Shown in pieces: positions 32,928-41,018 of a stretch of 64,000 bases of DNA. Position 1 is the first letter of the stretch. Every line of letters begins with the position of its first letter. The notes below the pieces were generated by a model that saw only the letters and a program-made list of their open reading frames with translations, ran no database searches and had not been told where the DNA came from. Source of the DNA: Paraktedonobacter carboxidivorans (GTDB taxonomy: Bacteria > Chloroflexota > Ktedonobacteria > Ktedonobacterales > Ktedonobacteraceae); assembly GCA_041156125.1 (NCBI GenBank), contig JBEVTI010000033.1:1-64000 (forward strand), written 5' to 3'. The position numbers and the translations under genes were made by a program.

Positions 32928-34571
32928 CTAGCCCTTTCCCGCCAGCGCCGCCTGGATGCGCGCGAGTTGTGGGACCACCTGTTTTTTGCGCGAGACCAGG
33001 TCTTCGACGACGATGGTATGTCCATCGTCTTCGAGCGGTGAGGCAAAGACTCTGGCAATCGTGTGCTCGCCCCCAGAGATGAGCAGGTGGCAGCGTAGAT
33101 TAATAATATCGACAATCATAAACAGAAACGAGGCATAGCCGCGCTCCTGGACCAGGCGGTGCATGGTTTCCAGCAGTTCCTGGGTGCGTTTTTCGACCGC
33201 GGCAGGGCTGGCGGTTTCCACTGTGCCGACCGCGAAGCGCATCTCCTGGACCGTGAACTCTTTGAAGTCCGAGGTTAGAAGTTCTTCGGTGCTGCGCTCG
33301 TCAAGTTCGGCGGCAGCAGCGGCGAAGATGGCCTGGCCATACGTTTCCAGATCCTCACCAGCGATGCTGGCCAGCTCGGCTGCGACCTGTTCGTCGCGCG
33401 GAGTGCAGGTAGGCGAGCGCAGGATCAAGGTGTCGTAGAGCAGCCCGGCTAGCAAGAGACCGGCCACCTCGCGCGGGATGGCGATGCCTGCCTCGCGATA
33501 GAGGCCGGTGATAATAGTGCCAGTGCAGCCGACTGGCTCGGCACGAAACATGATCGGCTTCTGGCTATAGACATCGGCGACGCGATGATGATCGATAATG
33601 CCCAGCAGTTCAGCCTCTTCGATACCATCGACTGCCTGAGAGCGTTCATTATGATCTACCAGAAAGACGCGTTTAGGGCGCGCCTTGATCAGATCAGTGC
33701 GCGAGAGAAAGCCGACAAACTTGCCTTCGTTGTCCACAACTGGCAGCGAGCGGCGGCGCGTGAGCAGGCCCTCAATTTCGCTCACCTGGTCTTCGGGATG
33801 GCAGAGATCAAACTCGCGGCGCATAATATACTCAACATTGAGGCTGAGGTTAATCAGGCGCATGGTCGCGGAGGTGTGATATGCCGTGCTGATGATCAGT
33901 ACGCCCTGTTTACGGGCGCTGGCTAGCGTGCGTTCGGAGACCAGCAGGTCGCCAGTGACGACCAGGGCTGCGGCCCCGCGCTCGATCGCGATTAACTGTG
34001 CGTCCTCGCGATCGCCGATAATCACCAGGCAGCCTGGTTCGACGTACTCTGCCATTGTTTCCGCCTGCATAGCCCCAACGAGGACGCGCCCACCCAACTG
34101 GCGTTTGCCATTGACCAGCACCCGTCCTTTCAGCGCTTTGATTACGTTGTGCGGATTCAAGGGAATGCGATTTACGGCCTGGGGTTGCATGTCGTTGAAC
34201 AGGATCTGGGCGAAATCATCAGTAGTAATAATGCCATGGACCTTGTTCTCAGCATCCAGCACAGGCATGGTGCGCCGGTTGTGCTCCTGCATCATCTGCC
34301 CGGCTTCGAGCAGGGAATGATCCAGGTAGGTACATGTAACGCCGCGCTTCATTACATCGCGCACCTGCAGATAGAGATCATCGATGGCCTCTGGCGCCTC
34401 TACCTGATAGCGCGCGAGTACAAAGCGCACTTCTGGTTTCAGCTTACCGTTGCGCGCGGCCTGAGCTGCGTCTTCTCCTTGAAGTTGCAGCAGACGAGCG
34501 TAGGCATAAGCAGAGGCCACCGAGTCCATGTCTGAGTTTTTGTGTCCAATTACGTAAATCGGCCTGGTCAT
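32928..34571 (-). CDS. ppaC: Family II (DHH) Mn-dependent inorganic pyrophosphatase with CBS and DRTGG domains
   Basis: A 547-residue soluble enzyme that splits pyrophosphate to phosphate. The N-terminal DHH domain begins 'YVIGHKNSDMDSVASAYAYA', with the metal-binding His and Asp (Ser replaces the usual Pro of 'NPDTDS'). A regulatory insert follows: CBS ('RTMPVLDAENKVHGIITTDD'), DRTGG ('VIIGDREDAQLIAIERGAAA') and a second CBS ('SLPVVDNEGKFVGFLSRTDL'). Then the DHH motif returns in 'LLGIIDHHRVAD', with DHHA2 at the end. In known CBS-PPases, adenine nucleotides bind this insert and inhibit or activate. It lies upstream of hppA, 284 bp apart on the same strand. Confidence 0.95.
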   Translation of the reverse strand: MTRPIYVIGHKNSDMDSVASAYAYARLLQLQGEDAAQAARNGKLKPEVRFVLARYQVEAPEAIDDLYLQVRDVMKRGVTCTYLDHSLLEAGQMMQEHNRRTMPVLDAENKVHGIITTDDFAQILFNDMQPQAVNRIPLNPHNVIKALKGRVLVNGKRQLGGRVLVGAMQAETMAEYVEPGCLVIIGDREDAQLIAIERGAAALVVTGDLLVSERTLASARKQGVLIISTAYHTSATMRLINLSLNVEYIMRREFDLCHPEDQVSEIEGLLTRRRSLPVVDNEGKFVGFLSRTDLIKARPKRVFLVDHNERSQAVDGIEEAELLGIIDHHRVADVYSQKPIMFRAEPVGCTGTIITGLYREAGIAIPREVAGLLLAGLLYDTLILRSPTCTPRDEQVAAELASIAGEDLETYGQAIFAAAAAELDERSTEELLTSDFKEFTVQEMRFAVGTVETASPAAVEKRTQELLETMHRLVQERGYASFLFMIVDIINLRCHLLISGGEHTIARVFASPLEDDGHTIVVEDLVSRKKQVVPQLARIQAALAGKG

Positions 34572-34686
34572 GCGAAGTCCTTTGTTGAAATAAACAAGCG
34601 CTTGCTTGGCTTTTTTTTCTATTATGTGGCGTGACCTCCTGGATTGTCAAACAAGCGTGTCAGGACAGAAATTTGCGCCGCGCTAG

Positions 34687-36480
34687 TTATTTGCGCCACA
34701 GCCAGCGCAAAATGATAATGACTACTATTACTATAAACACTATGCCTATTCCGATGAAAGGCCAGGCTATCAGGGCCGGGGAAGTGGGACTCAGCACAGA
34801 TCCGCCAGTCTTGCTGCTCGTCGATCTCGGTGTTTGCGCGGGCACCTGGGTGGGACTGCCACTGACGCGATCTCCTGGCCCGTTGCCGGCAACGGGCAGA
34901 ATGACTTGCGCGTTAGTGGCAGGCTTGCCATCTGAGCTATAGCCGTTATAGGGATTGTCATAGGTTGACGCCTGCCCGACACGCAATTGTTTGTTAATGG
35001 CGCGCGCGCCTCCTCCAGAGGAGGTGACGGTCAGGCTCAAGGTGTAGTTCCCGCTCTGTTTGTAGATGTGATCGACTGTCTGGCCGCTGGCGCTGGTGCC
35101 GTCGCCAAAGTTCCATTGGTAGTTGAAGGTAGCGCCGGTCTGGGTGGGATCGTAGGCGGGACCAGCGCTAAATTGCATGCTCTGCCCTGTTTGAGTCGCG
35201 CCGAGGCTTGTGATGGTCGCGATGGGTTTGCCATCGGTGGGCGTCTGTCCAAGCATGGTGGGCTGACTGAGCATCCAGCTGGTGATCAGGCCTGGCAGGC
35301 CCAGCGCCAGGGTCAAGGCCTGGCTCTGGCTGGCAGTGCCATCGGCGAAGGTATTCATTAACTGGATAGTGTCGCTCGGCTGGTCAAAGGGGTAAGAGCC
35401 AGCAGGCGCGTTCGCGTTATAGTAGGTTGAGTTGCCAGCCAGCGTCGCGCAGGGTAGCCCGGCCATCGTGAAGGCCATCTGGTCGCTTGCTCCTAGCGTG
35501 TCATCTTCCAGGTGAATATTACTCAACTGGTCCGCGCTAAAGATCGGCTGCCAGACATCCTGACCGGACGCGCCATGATACGTGAGCGCCTGGTAGCCCA
35601 TGGCGCGAAATTCCTGGAAAGCCGCTGCCACAGCCTGTTGCATCAACTGGCGGAACGCGCTAATATTGGCCCTTTGCTGGGAAGTCAGGCCAGTCTGGTT
35701 GTAGAGATCATTGCTCTGCAAAGGCGACATATCGATATAATACGGCAACAAAGGATTGCTTAACTTGCCAAGGTAGCGCAAAGGATAATCAATACCATTT
35801 TGTTCTTCATTAAACATCGCAACAATATTGCGCAGGTCACCGTTGCTTGTCGAATTGACATAATGATACGAACCAAGCAGGCCTGGCTCTTCCGCGTCAA
35901 AGATCACGAAGCGCAGGGTACGAGCGGGATAGAGGTGGTTAGCGCTCCAGAACTCGCTCATAGCCTTAGCCACGCCCAATTCTATCGCGCAACCACTGGC
36001 ATCATCGTAAGCGGACTGTGTGGAAAAGGCCATGCCATCGTAATGGCAGCCGATGACGACGATCTGTTCAGGGTGAATAATGCCTGGCACGGTAATCTCG
36101 ACATTCACAGCGGGAACGCTCGTGGGGCGTGCCTGCCAGCCCTGAATGGGAAAGACATCGCGGTAGGACTGCGCGCCGTAATGACCAAGTAGAGTAAGCA
36201 TCTCCTGCGTCCAGTAGCTCGCGAACTCATCGTGCCCATTCTTGTCGGGTGACAGATGATCGTCGTAGCCAGCTTCGCGTTTTAAGAAATGTATAGCCAT
36301 ATAGTCAAGCTGCTGATAGATAAAGTTCGCGTCGATTTTTGGCGTGGCAATGGCCGCGCCCTGTCGCTGCAGCGATGTAGGAGGAAGCGCGCTGGCGGTA
36401 AAAATCAAAGGAGCAAGTATGCTGATCAGCACAGCGAAGCTTGCTCCAGACCGCGTGGCGCGTGAGTCAGCTTTGAGCAT
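34687..36480 (-). CDS. Secreted, membrane-anchored M28 aminopeptidase with PKD domain
   Basis: A 597-residue protein. A signal peptide (about 10-32) leads to an M28 zinc peptidase domain with the metal ligands in 'VIGCHYDGM', 'AYDDASGCAIELG' and 'FVIFDAEEPGLLGS', then a later catalytic-domain part ('IHLEDDTLGASDQM'). A PKD domain follows ('WNFGDGTSASGQTVDHIYKQ'), then a low-complexity linker, and one C-terminal membrane helix ending in 'ILRWLWRK'. The enzyme should thus work at the outer face of the membrane, removing N-terminal residues from peptides. The upstream region (36481-36783) is shared with the divergent WD40 protein gene and shows no clear operator. Confidence 0.9.
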   Translation of the reverse strand: MLKADSRATRSGASFAVLISILAPLIFTASALPPTSLQRQGAAIATPKIDANFIYQQLDYMAIHFLKREAGYDDHLSPDKNGHDEFASYWTQEMLTLLGHYGAQSYRDVFPIQGWQARPTSVPAVNVEITVPGIIHPEQIVVIGCHYDGMAFSTQSAYDDASGCAIELGVAKAMSEFWSANHLYPARTLRFVIFDAEEPGLLGSYHYVNSTSNGDLRNIVAMFNEEQNGIDYPLRYLGKLSNPLLPYYIDMSPLQSNDLYNQTGLTSQQRANISAFRQLMQQAVAAAFQEFRAMGYQALTYHGASGQDVWQPIFSADQLSNIHLEDDTLGASDQMAFTMAGLPCATLAGNSTYYNANAPAGSYPFDQPSDTIQLMNTFADGTASQSQALTLALGLPGLITSWMLSQPTMLGQTPTDGKPIATITSLGATQTGQSMQFSAGPAYDPTQTGATFNYQWNFGDGTSASGQTVDHIYKQSGNYTLSLTVTSSGGGARAINKQLRVGQASTYDNPYNGYSSDGKPATNAQVILPVAGNGPGDRVSGSPTQVPAQTPRSTSSKTGGSVLSPTSPALIAWPFIGIGIVFIVIVVIIILRWLWRK

Positions 36481-36783
36481 ATTCTCTTCCTTTCCGCTCT
36501 GCGCAGGTGTATGCTTCTATCCATCATAGAAACGCGCCATGCGGAGGATCAGCCACAAAATCTTGGTGGGGTTGCTGCGCAAAAAGCTGGCGGCATGCTT
36601 GTATGGGAGTTTTACTCCTACAGCAAGTCAAGGCGGAGAAGTTGCGATTAGCAAAAAAGGCGCGCCAGAAATAGCCAATTTCGCCCAATTCCCTGAAATA
36701 TAGAGAGATGCCATGGTATATTTTGGCTTGAGGTGTGAGAATTTTTGTGCGGTAGAGTGAAATATCATGGAAGGGGTATGCCT

Positions 36784-38355
36784 ATGTTCAAGATCTATAT
36801 AGAAGAGAGTGCTTTGAATGAGCCGCAGCCGATGGAAGTATCGCCAGATGCGCCAGTTTCGCGCCTGGTACCGGCCCTGGTCGAGGAATTGCAGTTGCCC
36901 AGGACGGATCTATTTGGCAATCGGCTGATCTATTTTCTGCGTCACGCGGATGATGGCCGGGTCTTGCCCGATCATTTTAGCCTGCGTTCTGCCGGGATTA
37001 TAGACGAGGATTCCCTGTCTCTGGAGTCTTACATTGCTGATGGTGCGGCTGTGCTGGCGACTCCTTCTACCCAGTCGGGTGGTCAGGCACCGGCTTTCTA
37101 CGCGAACCAGACCATGATTGATGGCAGGGCTTTCGACACGCAGGGCGCGGGCTTACCGCCCTTGCCACCGACTCCACCTCTACCGACGCGACGGCGCAGG
37201 GGTCGTTGGAGCAGGCGCGCGCTTTTGCTGGGAGGGGGTATAGCCGTGGGCGTGGTGGGCATTGGTCTGGCCTACGCGGGAGTGCCTCCTTTTGCTGGCA
37301 TTCGCGGGACAAACGCGGTCAAGCCGACGACTGCGTCGCGCAATAACGCGACCATGGCAGCTCAGAAAGCGCCAACTGTGCAGGCAACGCAGGCACAGAC
37401 TTTTGTGCCTGCACACGCGACCGCGCAGCTAGCTTTCAAGCAGCATCAGCAGACAGTACGTACGGCGGTCTGGTCGCCAGATGGCAAGCTGCTAGCCAGT
37501 GGCGGGGATGACAAGCAGTTATTAACCTGGAATGTAAACGGGCAAGTGCAGGTCAAGCAGGGCCAGAATGGGACAATTCGTGCTCTGGCATGGTCGCCAG
37601 ATAATCTGCAGCTGGCGGCTGCGGTTGCCACGCAGGTGCTCTTTCTGAAAGCTCAGGATGGTATGGCGGCTGCTCAATCGGTGAATGCGCATAATGCTTT
37701 GGTAATGGCACTGGCCTGGTCCGCGCAGGCGCCGCATTACCTTGTTTCCGGTGGCCTGGATATGCTCGCGATAGTCTGGAATACCCAGACATTCCAGCCG
37801 CTGACGACCTTTCGCCAGCACACGACAGGCATTCTGGCCGCGGGTTGGTCCGCGGATGGGCAGACGATTGGCAGTAGCTCTATTGGCGGAGTTACGCGCA
37901 TCTGGAATGGGACCAACGGCCAGCAGGCGCATGGCTTCTATCTGGAGCAAAATCAGGCTGGCAAGGGCGTAGAGTTGGACGCGCTGGCCTTTCAGCCGCA
38001 AGGGAATATGCTGGCTGTAGGAGGCATGGATGGGATCTTACGGCTGTGGAACAATGGCCTGACCTGTCAAATGATGGGAGCAGGCGCGACGAAGGGTCAG
38101 TGTGTAGACATGCCCCTGCGCTTAAACGCGCATAACAAGCAGCCGCTGCGCGCGCTAGCCTGGTCCCCTGATGGTCGTTTACTGGCTACCGGTGGAGACG
38201 ACAATATGCTGCTCATCTGGTATCCCGCGCAGAGCCAGGCGCCAGTGCTGAAAATTCCGCAGAATGCGCCAGTGCTGTCTTTAAGCTGGTCGCCTGATGG
38301 CAAAACTATCGCGGCAAGCAGCGGGCGTGTAGTTACGCTATGGGCGCTCACCTGA
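36784..38355 (+). CDS. YukD/EsaB-like ubiquitin-fold / membrane anchor / WD40 protein
   Basis: A 523-residue protein; ATG 36784 is chosen for its spacing from 'ggaagggg'. Residues 1-80 look like the ubiquitin-like YukD/EsaB fold of type VII secretion ('PMEVSPDAPVSRLVPALVEE', 'LIYFLRHADDGRVLPDHFSL', 'AGIIDEDSLSLESY'). After a Pro-rich linker, residues about 140-168 hold 'WSRRALLLGGGIAVGVVGIG', one membrane segment with a twin-arginine-like start. Seven WD40 repeats follow ('WSPDGKLLASGGDDKQLLTW' and others). The plan parallels the protein at 10773: cytoplasmic domain, internal anchor, outside propeller. No other type VII secretion gene is near. It is convergent with the prenyltransferase gene, only six bases apart. 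Confidence 0.8.
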   Translation: MFKIYIEESALNEPQPMEVSPDAPVSRLVPALVEELQLPRTDLFGNRLIYFLRHADDGRVLPDHFSLRSAGIIDEDSLSLESYIADGAAVLATPSTQSGGQAPAFYANQTMIDGRAFDTQGAGLPPLPPTPPLPTRRRRGRWSRRALLLGGGIAVGVVGIGLAYAGVPPFAGIRGTNAVKPTTASRNNATMAAQKAPTVQATQAQTFVPAHATAQLAFKQHQQTVRTAVWSPDGKLLASGGDDKQLLTWNVNGQVQVKQGQNGTIRALAWSPDNLQLAAAVATQVLFLKAQDGMAAAQSVNAHNALVMALAWSAQAPHYLVSGGLDMLAIVWNTQTFQPLTTFRQHTTGILAAGWSADGQTIGSSSIGGVTRIWNGTNGQQAHGFYLEQNQAGKGVELDALAFQPQGNMLAVGGMDGILRLWNNGLTCQMMGAGATKGQCVDMPLRLNAHNKQPLRALAWSPDGRLLATGGDDNMLLIWYPAQSQAPVLKIPQNAPVLSLSWSPDGKTIAASSGRVVTLWALT

Positions 38356-38361
38356 GAGCGG

Positions 38362-39480
38362 TCAGGCTTGCACGGCGCTTTCGATAAAGCGCAGCAGGGT
38401 TTCCATATCCGCTAGAGCGCGTATCGCGGTAGGATCGGCGAGGGGTGGGATACGGCCAAGGGCCTGGCGAGCGCGTAGGCATTGCTGGCTCAGGTAGCTC
38501 AGGCAGTAATCGTGAGTTCCGCTGCGAGCAAAGATCGCCAGCACGTTCGCAACCTGTGCCTCAGTCAGCGGCGTCTGCCGGGTGTAGAGTTCGCGCAGAC
38601 CCTGCTGATCCTCGGCTGAGGCGTGTTCAAGCGCGTGCAGGGCGGGCAGGCTCTTCTTGCAGCGGTAGATATCGCCGGCGGAAGTCTTGCCCAGTTCAGC
38701 GCTACTGGCCCAGACGCCGAGTACATCGTCGCGCACCTGGAAGGCCAGGCCGATTTCAAAGCCAAAGTCGCTCAGGCTGGCGATAGTTGTCTCCTCGCGT
38801 GTGCCCAGAATGCCGCCCATTTCAGCGGCGGCGCTCATCAGCGCGGCGGTTTTGCGTCCGATCATATCCAGATACATCGCCACCGAGATCCGCGGGAGTT
38901 GCTCAAAGCTGAGATCGAGATACTGGCCTTCGGCAATAGTCAGGCTGGCGCGATCCAGAATAGCTGCCAGGCGAGCGGCGATCTGGCCTTCGACGCCCAC
39001 GGCCAGGCTATCCCACAGAGCCAGGCGGGCCAGAGCAAACATGCCGTCGCCAGTGTTGATGCCCTGTGAAAGGCCCCAGAGTGACCAGAGCGTCGGGCGG
39101 TGTCGTCGTTCGGTGTCGCCATCCACAATATCGTCATGGATCAGGCTAAAGTTATGGACCAGTTCGAGAGAGGTCGTAGCGGGCAGCGCGCGGCCTAAAT
39201 GAGCGCCGTCATGCATGTCTAAACCCCAGGCGCCAGCAGCTTCGTAGGCCAGCAGGAGTAGCATCGGGCGCAGCAATTTGCCCGCGTTGTTGCGTGTGGG
39301 CATGAAATCCTTGTCAACCCAGCCCAGGTGATATTGCATCTGCCCATAAAAGGGTGCGAGATCGTTGGCCTGGGTGGACGGGCTATTTGTCTTGCCGCGT
39401 TGGAGCGCCTGCTGCATGGCCTGCAGGATTTCAGGTTGATAGCGGAGTAGTGTCGTCTGGATGCCTGGTGTTGTTGTCAT
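38362..39480 (-). CDS. Polyprenyl (geranylgeranyl-type) diphosphate synthase
   Basis: A 372-residue isoprenoid synthase joining IPP units to an allylic diphosphate. The first aspartate-rich motif is 'FSLIHDDIVDGD' and the second 'FQVRDDVLGVWA', each binding Mg2+. The region around 'LLRPMLLLLAYEAAGA' binds IPP. The ATG at 39480 gives the normal N-terminus; a TTG at 39522 would add fourteen residues. Chain length cannot be fixed from sequence; products would feed carotenoids, quinones or lipids. It is not in an operon with other isoprenoid genes and meets the WD40 gene tail to tail, with a six-base gap and no hairpin between them. Confidence 0.88.
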   Translation of the reverse strand: MTTTPGIQTTLLRYQPEILQAMQQALQRGKTNSPSTQANDLAPFYGQMQYHLGWVDKDFMPTRNNAGKLLRPMLLLLAYEAAGAWGLDMHDGAHLGRALPATTSLELVHNFSLIHDDIVDGDTERRHRPTLWSLWGLSQGINTGDGMFALARLALWDSLAVGVEGQIAARLAAILDRASLTIAEGQYLDLSFEQLPRISVAMYLDMIGRKTAALMSAAAEMGGILGTREETTIASLSDFGFEIGLAFQVRDDVLGVWASSAELGKTSAGDIYRCKKSLPALHALEHASAEDQQGLRELYTRQTPLTEAQVANVLAIFARSGTHDYCLSYLSQQCLRARQALGRIPPLADPTAIRALADMETLLRFIESAVQA

Positions 39481-39668
39481 ATGAGCTTGCGGCAAGGAAC
39501 CGCCTGGTCCCTCGCTTGGCAATGTCCTTTCAATAGAATCTACCGTCGCGCTTGCATGCGCTCCTCTCGCTTGCCGCGAAGAGGCTTAAGATTCCTGATT
39601 AGTCGCCGGTACGCGCGCGAATGTGGCCGTATTCTATGTCTACAGTGGGCCTTATGTCCAGGTGCTAA

Positions 39669-40163
39669 TCAGGGATGAAAATAGAATAAGGCGGTCAGGC
39701 CCACAGTACCCGCGACCACCAGCACGCGCATTACGCCTTTGATACCGCCGACGCGATAAAAAGGCGCGCAGGCGCCGCAGTAACGCGTAATATGCTGATA
39801 GCGATGGCCGCGCATGCCGTCGCGCACGACAGCGACATGTTCGGCCTTGCGCCGTGTGTGCAGTTCATCGCAGATATGGCGGCCACAGCCCTGGCACGTA
39901 TAATTGTCTATGTAATGAGAGGTACGTGAAAGCGACCACTGGTCCGGGTAGACTTGCGTCCCACAGACATAGCAGACCTGTACCAGGGCCATATGCATCT
40001 GCTTTTCCGCGCAGGGCGAATGCTGCTGCTTGGGAAAGTGATCCTGGCAGAAGCCCTTGTGACAATCGGGACAGCGCCCCAGGGCTTCCTGATCGCATTC
40101 ATGGCAGCGCCGCGCTGCCTCCATGACTTTGCGATGCCTGGTAAGCTTTTCATTGTTATCCAT
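39669..40163 (-). CDS. Cys-rich zinc-binding protein with C-terminal membrane anchor
   Basis: A 164-residue protein from the ATG at 40163 ('gagagg' upstream). It has three Cys/His clusters: 'CHECDQEALGRCPDCHKGFC' with a following His (B-box-like), 'CYVCGTQV', and 'CQGCGRHICDELH', plus 'YCGACAPF'. The last 20 residues ('MRVLVVAGTVGLTALFYF') form a membrane helix. It would be a tail-anchored protein with its zinc domains in the cytoplasm. Such B-box-like pieces in bacteria are often linked to membrane peptidases, but no function can be given here. The family is not otherwise recognised. Confidence 0.7.
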   Translation of the reverse strand: MDNNEKLTRHRKVMEAARRCHECDQEALGRCPDCHKGFCQDHFPKQQHSPCAEKQMHMALVQVCYVCGTQVYPDQWSLSRTSHYIDNYTCQGCGRHICDELHTRRKAEHVAVVRDGMRGHRYQHITRYCGACAPFYRVGGIKGVMRVLVVAGTVGLTALFYFHP

Positions 40164-40272
40164 AAATAAAACAGACCTCTCTCTTCTCTGAGTTGTCAGT
40201 GTACTCTGCCATACTGAACGTTTGAAAGAACCTTTCACGATGTATTATAGCAAATCCATCCTAGTGTATTTC

Positions 40273-40348
40273 ATATGAGGAAGCGAGAAGCATGCAGAGA
40301 ACAAGCGCGCCCGCGCCCATTCTCTGCATGCTTCTCGCTTCCTCATAT
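40273..40348. repeat. Perfect 28-bp inverted repeat between divergent genes
   Basis: Arms 40273-40300 and 40321-40348 are exact complements ('atatgaggaagcgagaag' at the outer end) with a GC-rich 20-base loop. Unlike most other long hairpins in this window it is not at a gene end: the genes on both sides (start 40163 minus, start 40710 plus) are transcribed away from it. The remaining part of 40164-40709 has no gene. Confidence 0.7.
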
Positions 40349-40709
40349 ACAAACAACTTTCAGGCAACGCAGCAAGCGCTCGCTTGCCAGCCAGTTCCCG
40401 TGGGTGGAACTTTATAGTAAGGAGATAAGTTTATTTTAGCAGTCAGAGTGAAGCGAGCAATTATAAAAAAAGATAAGAAATTTGGCTCATAGGGCGAAAA
40501 TATATTGCTGAGTGTAGAGATCTCTGGTATTCTGTTTATAAGCAGAGGATATCAACCCTCGTATTGGTGTAACGTTGTGTGCAGTTAAGCCGTGTTAGTA
40601 ATATGCCTCGGCTTTCGCGATTCTAGCACAGGGGCAAATACCTCCAGATGCATGGCTGCCCCAAGAGAGTGAGTGTTTATATAAAGCACACAAAGAAAGG
40701 TTGGAAGAG

Positions 40710-40925
40710 ATGATTGTAGAGACATCGAGCAAACGCCTGCGTGGGCTCGCGGCAATGAGCCCAGAACGTCGCCGTGAGATTGCCAGCAAAGGCGGGCGCA
40801 CATCACAGGCGCGTGGAACCGCCCATCAGTGGACGGCTGAGGAGGCTTCCGCTGCCGGGAAAAAAGGCAGTGCGCGCTATGCGCTGCGTAAGGCGGAGCC
40901 AGCTTCAAGCTTACTGGCTCAGTAG
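40710..40925 (+). CDS. KGG-repeat small protein (stress-protein-like)
   Basis: A 71-residue basic protein. 'RREIASKGGRTSQARGTAHQ' and 'EEASAAGKKGSARYAL' are one and a half copies of the KGG repeat (as in GsiB-like and Con-10-like general stress proteins), which are hydrophilic and mostly disordered. The ATG at 40710 lies nine bases after 'aaagg'; TTG 40701 is in frame but less likely. Known relatives accumulate on desiccation or starvation. It stands alone, convergent with folC, and upstream of it there is a long inverted repeat. Confidence 0.72.
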   Translation: MIVETSSKRLRGLAAMSPERRREIASKGGRTSQARGTAHQWTAEEASAAGKKGSARYALRKAEPASSLLAQ

Positions 40926-41018
40926 TCAGGCATTCTACAGCGCGAGACCCCTGGTCTGGCGCGCGGACGGGTCTTGCCCGGTGAGAAGAATACGCCTGGC
41001 CCGTTTTAACTGAGTGCG

